NCBI GenBank assembly: GCA_009760855.2 | Contig: WPIO01000088.1 | Coordinates: 1,223,501-1,287,500, forward strand | DNA length: 64,000 bases | From: Cristatella mucedo | Lineage: Eukaryota > Bryozoa > Phylactolaemata > Cristatellidae | Direction: 5' to 3' | Shown: positions 52,715 through 64,000 of the stretch, in pieces | Position numbering within the stretch: position 1 is the stretch's first letter | Layout: every line of letters starts with the position of its first letter | The notes under the pieces: model-generated | The model's database searches: none | What the model saw: the letters and a program-made list of their open reading frames with translations, nothing else | What the model was told of the DNA's origin: nothing | Program-made: the position numbers and the translations under genes

Positions 52715-52772
52715 GCAGACGCCGGCGCCCTGACGCAGACGCCGGCGTCTGCGTCAGGGCGCCGGCGTCTGC
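52715..52772. repeat. 58-bp perfect palindrome, no spacer
   Basis: 52715-52743 and 52744-52772 are exact reverse complements centred on GACGCC|GGCGTC. GC-rich, inside the putative 5' intron 60 bp after the donor. Confidence 0.95.
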
Positions 52773-53510
52773 GTCTCTCGCTCGAGCACGAACGAGAGGG
52801 CGGACGGGCGAGAGGGCGCCCCTCTCTCCGAGGGCTTAGCACGCTCTCGCGCTTTAGAGCGAGCTGATCTCATTAGAAGAACAAGAAGGCCTTCGAGCGA
52901 TTGCACGCGGCTCGCGGGAAGCTCGCGGGAAGCTCGCGGCCCGCGCATTGTCGCCACTCCCTCCGCCGCCGCCGCCGCCGCCGAACCGCCGCAACGCCGC
53001 CGTCGTTTCTCGTCGCGGCCCCGGGACGCCGGCCGCCATCGCGGCTGGCGACCGGCAGCGTTGGCAACCTTTTCCTTTGGCTTTTTCCCTTTGGAAGTCG
53101 ACGGCGTCCGCAAATTGACCCGCCGCCACCCTCGCCGCCGCCGCCGCCGCTCCAACGACGGTGCGAGAGGACCGCGCGCCCGCGCGCCTGTCCCGCGGCC
53201 GCAGCCGCCATTCCCCAACGTGCCGCCGCGTCGCCGCTGGCCGCTCCGTTCCGCCGCTCTCTCGGCCAGTCGCCGCCGCCGCCGCGGCGACTCCTCGCGC
53301 TCCTCGTCCGCCACGGACGCTGCCGTCGGCGGCGGCGCGGCCAGCTAGCTGCCTAGCTGCAGCGGCGTCGTCCGCTGCGCCGTGCCTCGCAGGGCCTCGC
53401 TGGGTTGGGCCGCGGCGGCCCTGTTCAGCCGCCTCAGCTCACGCCCCGCTGCTTCCTACGCTGCACTCGAGACTTAGTCATGCGTCACGTCGATCGTCGA
53501 AGGCGTCCGA

Positions 53511-53546
53511 CAGCCGACGCCGCCTGCCGGCAGGCGGCGTCGGCTG
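53511..53546. repeat. 36-bp perfect palindrome, no spacer
   Basis: CAGCCGACGCCGCCTGCC (53511-53528) followed directly by its exact reverse complement (53529-53546). Confidence 0.95.
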
Positions 53547-53841
53547 CGGCAGGGCCCTCCTCCCGATCTCCTGCGCCTGCGCCGCCGCCAACCGCTCCGG
53601 CCGCCGCCGAGCGGCTGCGCGCGCGGCGGCGCTGTTGCGGCCGCCGTCGCCGAGCGCGTCGTACGGACGAGGTGCGACACGAGGCGGTTAATTATAAAAT
53701 ACGCAGCTTTGTTCGACGTGTTTGGCAGAGGCGCGCGAGGAGCGCGGAAGGCGGGCTCGCTTTTTTTCTCGCGGCGCCCGGGCAAATAAGGTCGCCGAAT
53801 GAATGTGTGCGCATCGCCGCGGGGCCGCTACTTAGCGCCGA

Positions 53842-53847
53842 AATAAA
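53842..53847 (+). terminator. Possible polyadenylation signal AATAAA
   Basis: AATAAA followed after about 25 bp by a GT-rich stretch (TTGTCT ... GTGTTTGTTGG). This is a reasonable poly(A) site for a short transcript starting at the 52.5-kb promoter, but it may be fortuitous. Confidence 0.25.
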
Positions 53848-54714
53848 ACACCGGTCAGCGGCCATTGTCTACGAGCCGTGTTTGTTGGTCATTAAAACCA
53901 CAATTATCTTTATTTATTAAACAACAATAAACGAATCACTGCGCGCTCAGCGGCTGACACACACTGTCCGACGCCGCGGCGGCCGCCGCCGCGATTCGCG
54001 CGACTTCGATGCGCGCGATTCCGCATTAGACCTGAAACTGCTCGCGGCGGCGGCGGCGTCGCCAGCAGACGAGCTTCGCACGTGCCCCGCCCCCTCCCAG
54101 AGTTGCAGCCGCAGCCGTCGCCGATCCGCCCTTCGCGCGGAGAGCTTGAGACCCACGCTGAGAGCGGAGAACGCGGCGGCCGCGTTGCCGAGAGCTGCCG
54201 GCAGAGCCGGGGAGCGCGGCCGAGCGGCGGCGGCGCGCAGCCGCGCAATTATCGACGTCACCTCCTGCCGCTTGCCGCGCGAGCCTAATATAGAAGCGGA
54301 TTAAACCGCCGCCCTTCCGCGGGCCTAGCGGCGCAGCGGCGATTCCCGACGCAAGCGCCGCTGCGCTTGCGACGCGGTGGCGACGCGCCCACCGTGGCGC
54401 GATGGAAGGGTCGCCGCCGCCGCCGCGACATTCGTCGCCACGCCCGTCACGCGGCTGCGGCGGCGACTTCGCGGGGGGGAGGGGAGGTTGGAGGGCGGAC
54501 TGGAGCAGCAAGGGGCTTGGCCGCTTTATGGCTGCTGCGGCGACCCATCAATCACAAGCGACGGAGCGACGACGGAGCACTAGATGCGGGTGTGCTCGCG
54601 AGCCGTCTCCTGCTGCCGCCGCCGCCGCCGCCGACGCCGCGCGCGCGAGAGCCGCCGACGCGGAGACGCAGGCAGGAAAGAACGCCGTCGCATGTTTCAT
54701 GTTGCAGTTCGACC

Positions 54715-59036
<4,322 letters not shown>

Positions 59037-59094
59037 CGGACGTGTCTCGTGTGCGTCGCTTACTCGCACGTGGCGCTCAGGAAGGCGGCGGCAG

Positions 59095-59128
59095 CCGCGA
59101 GCGGAAGCTCGAGAGCTTCCGCTCGCGG
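59095..59128. repeat. 16-bp-arm perfect hairpin in Otx 3' UTR
   Basis: CCGCGAGCGGAAGCTC, then GA, then the exact reverse complement. In RNA the closing loop would open to about six to eight bases around CUCGAGAG. Confidence 0.95.
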
Positions 59129-59176
59129 AACGGAAGTTCGGAACGCGGCAGACGACGACCGGGACGAAGCGGCCGC

Positions 59177-59183
<7 letters not shown>

Positions 59184-59249
<66 letters not shown>
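59184..59249. repeat. (GCA)22 / CAG trinucleotide repeat
   Basis: Pure trinucleotide tract 148 nt after the Otx stop codon, not translated in the Otx frame. Confidence 0.97.
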
Positions 59250-59260
59250 CATTCCCGTCG

Positions 59261-61266
59261 GCGTAATAGTCGCGACCGGCAGGGGGCGCGCGCGTCGGCC
59301 GCCGCGGCGTCCGTTCGTGGAGCGGCCGCTCGCTGTGAGGAGCTGCTGCTGCTGCGTTTCGCGAGCCCCTCCCCACTCTGCTCCTCTGCTCCCCGCTCTC
59401 GCACGCTCCTCCGGCAGTGAGCGTGCGACCCGACCGGAATTCTTATTATTTTTGTTTGTTTGTTGCGTCGAATACTCAGGAGAGGCGCGCTTTCGCGGGC
59501 GCTTGCTCGCGCGCCCCTGGCACGAACTACTTCGAGAGGGTGTCTAGTCACGTGCTATCTACTTTCCCTCGCCGCCGCGCTCGCGTCAGTAGTGCGCCGG
59601 AGTGCCCGCCGCTGCTCCGCCTGGCGGAGGCCACCGGGAACCTCGCGGCGAGCGAGCGAGCGAAGTTTTCTCGTCGCTGAGCTCGGACTCGCCCAGAAGC
59701 AGCTGCTCGCTGCTCGCTGGCGCCTCCGGCCAGACGAGGACGCCTGGAAGTCGACGCCCGGAAGCGGGACACGTTGGCGCTCGCACGCTTTCGAGCGGCG
59801 GCGGCGGCGAGGGAGCGTAGTCACCGCTCCGTCGCTCCCTCTTCGATGACTGGAGACGGCGAGCGACGCTGCTCGACGCGCGCGCACAGCAGCAGCTTCC
59901 GGTCAAGCGAAGCTTCGAGACGACTACGGCGACGGCAGCGACGACGAAGCTTATCGCATGAAAAGTCAGCAGGGCGTTGTCTGTCCGTCGTCGTCGAGTG
60001 GGCGTCGCAGGAGGCTCGGAAGTCCTTCGCGGCGGCGCGGCAATTATTACTTACCATTATTATTCTTATTATCGTTATTTCGCGGGGCACTGTACTGCGC
60101 CCGAGTGCGGCGGGCAGTGTAATGTCGTGGTGTGGCAGACAGTAAAGAAACGTTCTTTATTCGTTGGAAAAAACAGGGCGCGCTTCCATTCCGGCGCGTT
60201 CCATTCCGTTCCGTTCCGGGGAGCCTCGTTTCCGACCGCCGCGTCTCGCCCCGCCCGCTCGCCCGCTGCTCAGCGGCCGCGATCGGGCGGAAGTGCATCA
60301 TTGCACGCCAAGACCGAACGGCAGCGAGGCCGATAGATATCCGGTGGTGGCAGTGGAGCTATGCCGCCGACGAGCGCGGGAGAGAGAGGCTCAAAGAGCG
60401 AGCGCCGGAGAGGCCGGGGGCGCAGCCAGGCGGGCGTCGCCGGGTCCGAGCCAGGCAATTTGATACGTCAGCGTCGGCCGCGGTCTTCTAGTAACCCGAT
60501 CGAGCCGCAGGCGACGCGCCGCGCGCGCGCGCGGAAGACGAGGCGGAGAGAGAAGGCGGTCGGGTGTCAACGCTCCGCGGTCGCACTAACGAGAGTGCAA
60601 TCTCGCCACGAACCGGTGGCAGTCCCCCCGCGACCGCGGCGGCCGCCGCGGCTCTCGCGCTCCGTTGCCGCAGCCGCGTCCGTCGGGCCTGGCAGCACGC
60701 GGTCGCACGTGCGACCGTCTCGAGAACTCGGTGCGGTTCGCGTGATACGACGCGTGGCGCGAGCTCGGCTCCTCGGCTCTCGCCGCCCCTCCGTCCGCCT
60801 CGACGGAGCGCAGCCCTCGAGGGACGACGACTTCTTGCCACAGCTGCTTTCAAGACGGCCGGCCTCAAGAGGAGCAAGCCCTGCTCTATTGGGGCGACGA
60901 TAGCTCCCGTTTCAGAGAAGGGCGCGGATTGCCGCGCGAACCGGAAGCGTTAGCAGCGGCGCGAGCTGCGAGACGCAAGCGAACGAACGCTTCCGAGCTG
61001 GTTATGCCGGAAGCGTGCGGTTGGGTGCGATCAGCAGAACTGCGATGGGCAGCGTTCCAACTTCGATCGCGGGGAGTTAGCGCTCGGCTCAGCGCGCTGC
61101 AGCAGTGTGCAGCGCGTTGCCCCCAGCGTGTCTCACGCAGTCTTGCGAGACACGGTGCGCTGAGCTCAGCTCGGAGTGTCTCGCGTGAAGCCGCTCGTCA
61201 GCGGAGAGAAGACTCTAACAGACTCATCCAGAGTGCAGGTAGCAGTGACAGATTAGACGATGGTAG

Positions 61267-61268
<2 letters not shown>
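59261..61268. other. CpG-rich Otx 3' flank, no recognisable gene
   Basis: CpG-dense down to about 61200. ATT/TTA-rich patch at 60041-60080, TTCCATTCCG-type repeats at 60184-60220, and CGCGCG at 60520-60532. Open frames are GC-driven. Confidence 0.5.
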
Positions 61269-61310
<42 letters not shown>

Positions 61311-61375
61311 TAGAGACAGAGAGAGAGAGAGAGACAGAGAGAGAGACAGAGACAGAGAGAGACACAGAGAGACAC

Positions 61376-61442
<67 letters not shown>

Positions 61443-61594
61443 AAGAGAGAGAGGGTGAGAGAGACAGAGAAAGAGAGAGAGGGAGACAGAGAAAGAGAGA
61501 GAGGGAGACAGAGAAAGAGAGAGAGGGAGACACGGAGAGAGACACAGACAGAGAAGAGAGAGGGAGAGAGAGAGGGAGAGGGAGAGGGAGAGGG
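61269..61594. repeat. GA/GACAGA array
   Basis: (GA)n with GACAGAGAGA and GGGAGACAGAGAAAGAGAGA units (about 20 bp, three copies at 61480-61530). Confidence 0.97.
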
Positions 61595-62038
61595 ATATCT
61601 TAAAGTCGATTCAATGTTCGATATGATGCCGGGGAAGCTTTGACGGAAGTGGTGTGTGACGGTAAAGCCACGCCGTTGACCACAGTCTAGACGAGCCGCA
61701 GTGTTTTGCACACCAGTGACAGACGATTGATGGCAAGCAGGTAGAGAGTTCTGAGACAAATTAAATTGCAGTCGTCTCAGGGTTTAAGATGTTACAAACG
61801 CAACGCAACGGCTCGATTGGCTGTCACCGGTAGCAGCTGAGCTACAGCGGCCGCCGCAGAGGGGGGATTATTTTCTCTCCCTAAACACGGGGCGCGACTT
61901 GAGCTAAGCTATTTTTAGGCCTCTTCCTCCCGACTGGCGCCATCGACGAAATTATGTCCTAATTCCACTCGATGAGCAGCTACAGCGAGTTCTAATTGAG
62001 TAAGCACCGCGATTTTGCGCTATAACGTTTCATTGATT
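61595..62038. other. No recognisable feature
   Basis: No gene or repeat family identified. Confidence 0.5.
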
Positions 62039-62220
62039 GCGGGTCTTTGCGCCTACATGAAAATCTTGCTTGCCTTACAAACGAAAAGAGGGTCTTGCCC
62101 CCTGGATAAAATGAAGCAATAGAATAGTGGGTCTTGCCCCCTGGATGAAATAAAACAATAAAACTATCAGGTCTTGCCCCTAGATAAAATAAAATAATAA
62201 AATAGTGAGTTTGGCCCCCT
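62039..62220. repeat. About 40-bp minisatellite
   Basis: Units starting GGGTCTTGCCCCC at 62090, 62129 and about 62169, with a degenerate unit before and a truncated one after. Each is followed by an AT-rich half (GGATAAAATGAAGCAATAG). Confidence 0.8.
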
Positions 62221-62227
62221 AAGGCAG

Positions 62228-62549
62228 CAGCGGTTCTCAACCTATGTACATTTCACTTTACAGCAAATGTAGAGCGCCTAGAGAGAGATTAAGTTCTCTG
62301 AGGGCGCTTTATCAAGTGAATTATTATTATTATTATTTTTATTATACTACCTATAGGTGTATAGATATATGTATGAGTCGCGACTCCTTTCGGGGTCGAA
62401 CGACCCTTTCGCACGGGGGTCACCTGAGACAATAGGAAAGCACGTATTTCCACATTTCGCACGCAATAATTTTCTGGTTGGGGGTCGCCACAAGACGAAG
62501 AGCGCATTATTAAAGGGTCGCGGCACTAGTACCAGGATAAGAACCACTG
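62228..62549. mobile_element. Non-autonomous hAT-type element with nested LINE/SINE tail
   Basis: The left end CAGCGGTTCTCAACC (from 62228) and the right end, whose complement is CAGTGGTTCTTATCC (to 62549), form imperfect terminal inverted repeats of hAT type. Inside, GGGGTCGAACGACCCTTTCG, GGGGGTCACCTGAGAC and GGGTCGCGGCAC are typical of hAT-derived miniature elements in many animals. There is no transposase. The flanking 8-mers (TAAGGCAG and CAGGGAGC) do not match well, so no target duplication is proven. A family-A tail lies inside at 62250-62346. Confidence 0.7.
62250..62346 (+). mobile_element. LINE/SINE 3' tail (family A) inside the hAT element
   Basis: TTTACAGCAAATGTAGAGCG, CCTAGAGAGAGATTAAGTTC, TCTGAGGGCGCTTTATCAAG, then ATT repeats: nearly identical to the tail at 21361-21450 in complement, so it is a comparatively young copy. 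Confidence 0.8.
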
Positions 62550-63304
62550 CAGGGAGCCACTCTAGGGCCAAGACAAAAATCCGGGCTCTGCCACGCCCCC
62601 TCCACTTTCTCCTGAAGCTGAGAGCGAGTGGTGTGTAGCCAGGCGAGCGGACGCGAACGCGGCGCTGCTGCCACTTCTCTTCTCTTGGCGTGAAATAAAG
62701 TATGCCATAGCAGTGTGACACAACATGATGCGTAAAACGTAATACTAAAAGTTAAGTGAAATAGCCGCGTTGCGCGTGCACGCGTGCGGGTGGACTCAAT
62801 TAATTGCACTTGCACGCAGTTTAACCGCCAGTTTAATTAAGAACTGTCAAGAAGTTTCAGTCGGCGCGCAGCCGCCTGCGGCCGTCCGTGCATCCGCGCG
62901 TCACGTGCACGGCGACTGCCAATCAAGGAGAACCCGAATGAGAATCTTGAATAAAGTGAAGGCAGCAAGCCGCCCGCGACCCCACGCGACCTCTCGCAAG
63001 GTCGATAGAAAATGCGGCATTCGCGCTACGAGCCGCAGGGTTAGGCGGCTAAAGGAGGCCGCCTGACTCTGACGTAAAATGGGTTGCGGCCGCGGTCTCG
63101 CCGCGAGGGCGCCGCGAGACCGTGGCCAAAAAGCTGCACAGGAAGCCGTGCAAAGCACTAGGCTTCAACTAAACGCTTTTAATTCCAAAGATAATGTAAA
63201 TTTTGAATCCTACGCAATTACTGCCTCCACGCTATACTTTGGTATATGCTGCGGCTCTTTCATCTTTGTCTCGGTCATTATTTCTCGATCTTTATGACTT
63301 TCTT
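62550..63304. other. No recognisable gene
   Basis: AATAAA at 62694-62699 has no associated gene. TGGGTTGCGGCCGCGGTCTC region near 63080 with a GGTCTCGCCGCG/CGCCGCGAGACC hairpin (63093-63121). Nothing coding is supported. Confidence 0.45.
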
Positions 63305-63705
63305 TGTCTGAGTCTCTCTCTCTCTCTCTCTCTCCGTCTCTCTCTCTCTCCGTCTCTCTCTCTCTCCGTCTCTCTCTCTCCGTCTCTCTCTCTCCGTCTC
63401 TATATATATCTGTCTCTCTATATCTGTCTCTCTCTGTCTCGCTGTCTGTCTCCCTCTCCGTCTCTCTATCTCTGTCTCTCACTTTGTCTCTCCGCCTCTC
63501 TGTGTGTCTCTTTTTTGTCTCTCTCCGTCTCTTTGTCTGTCTATCTCACCGTCTCTCTATCTCTGTATCTCTCTCTGTCTCTCTGTGTCTATCTCCCGCT
63601 GTCTCTCTGTCTGTCTGTCTCAATCTCTATATTCCTTCCTCTATCTTTGTATCTCTCTGTTTCTCTCTCTGTGTCTCTTTCTGTGTCTCTGTGTCTCTGT
63701 GTCTC

Positions 63706-63770
<65 letters not shown>

Positions 63771-63790
63771 GTGTGTGTGTGTGTGTGTGT

Positions 63791-63889
<99 letters not shown>

Positions 63890-63894
63890 AGTCT
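63305..63894. repeat. (CT)n/(GT)n compound array
   Basis: CT with CCGTCT, CTGTCT and TATATC variants, a (GT)n core at about 63772-63793, then about 90 bp of pure CT. Confidence 0.97.
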
Positions 63895-64000
63895 CTATAT
63901 TCCTTCCTCTATCTTTGTCCAACTTTCTTCTGGTTCGACTTTCTCTCAGTCCATGCACAACCGACTCCGCCGTGGGCTCAACTGCCGAGCACGCAGTTGA
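63895..64000. other. Window end, no feature
   Basis: TATATTCCTTCCTCTATCTT occurs here and at about 63628, so this is part of a larger degenerate duplication of the CT array edge. No gene. Confidence 0.5.

Larger units (their letters stand above)
52655..54707 (+). other. Candidate Otx 5' UTR intron / proximal upstream DNA
   Basis: CpG-rich. Contains the palindromes at 52715-52772 and 53511-53546, AATAAA at 53842-53847 followed by a GT-rich stretch, and GGATTA (54298-54303), a binding site type for K50 homeodomains such as Otx itself. No coding sequence recognised. Confidence 0.4.
59037..59260 (+). other. Proximal Otx 3' UTR: hairpin then CAG tract
   Basis: A hairpin with 16-bp exact arms (59095-59110 and 59113-59128, two bases between) begins 58 nt after the stop. 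A (GCA)22 tract follows at 59184-59249. The 3' UTR end is not determined: no convincing poly(A) signal was seen in the next 2 kb. Confidence 0.6.

Noticed and set aside
43271-53920. Many Arg/Ala/Pro-rich open frames of 100-380 residues in all six frames
   Set aside because: GC-rich DNA is poor in stop codons. The frames overlap on both strands, have no recognisable domains and lack supporting splice structure.
54367-54714. In-frame ATG upstream of the Otx start, adding 116 residues
   Set aside because: The extension is Arg/Ala/Pro-rich GC-driven sequence without resemblance to any Otx N-terminus. The family-type N-terminal motifs begin just after the ATG at 54715, which has a good ACCATGG context.

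Overview
This window is animal nuclear DNA, not microbial. It has spliced coding exons, Pol III-type tRNA-derived SINEs, decayed L2/CR1-like LINE fragments, a hAT-type DNA-transposon remnant, very abundant microsatellites, and a long CpG-rich domain around a developmental homeobox gene. The only protein-coding gene I can recognise is a complete Otx/orthodenticle homologue on the + strand (three coding exons, 54715-54859, 56369-56520, 58299-59036; 344 residues). Intron positions, K50 homeodomain, WSP motif and tail match the Otx family. The protein is unusually rich in alanine, glycine and histidine runs. I take the organism to be a bilaterian invertebrate; the sequence alone does not give me the phylum.

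Layout. 1-42.8 kb: no convincing genes. It holds CT/GA, CA/GT, AT, CTG, TCTA and other simple arrays, at least two LINE families, and three groups of tRNA-like SINEs. The LINE fragments near 5.1-5.8, 11.5-12.6 and 28.5-28.9 kb can be aligned to each other by eye. A second family has a 3' end (a GCGCC...GGCGC stem followed by ATT repeats) that recurs about a dozen times, also on the ends of tRNA-headed SINEs. 41.7-42.8 kb: a 1-kb heptamer satellite, GTA[G/C/T]ATC, with pure blocks, a 14-bp higher-order block and an inverted segment. 43-54.7 kb: strongly GC- and CpG-rich DNA with no recognisable coding sequence, ending in a TATA plus double CCAAT-type promoter (52451-52506) and a candidate non-coding first exon (to 52654) that could splice to just before the Otx start codon. 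54.7-59.3 kb: Otx, whose introns carry a giant pyrimidine tract (intron 1) and a giant purine tract (intron 2). 59-64 kb: 3' flank with a hairpin, a CAG tract, a GA array, a minisatellite, a hAT-type element with a LINE/SINE tail inside it, and a terminal CT array.

Nothing here resembles an operon, CRISPR array, phage or other prokaryotic system. The most interesting signals are structural: complementary intron tracts flanking the homeodomain exon, several perfect palindromes (one of 58 bp with no spacer), the three-variant heptamer satellite, a four-copy AGGTCA-type DR1 array inside a decayed LINE, and a cluster of TATCGATA elements. All alignments were done by eye, so copy boundaries are approximate.
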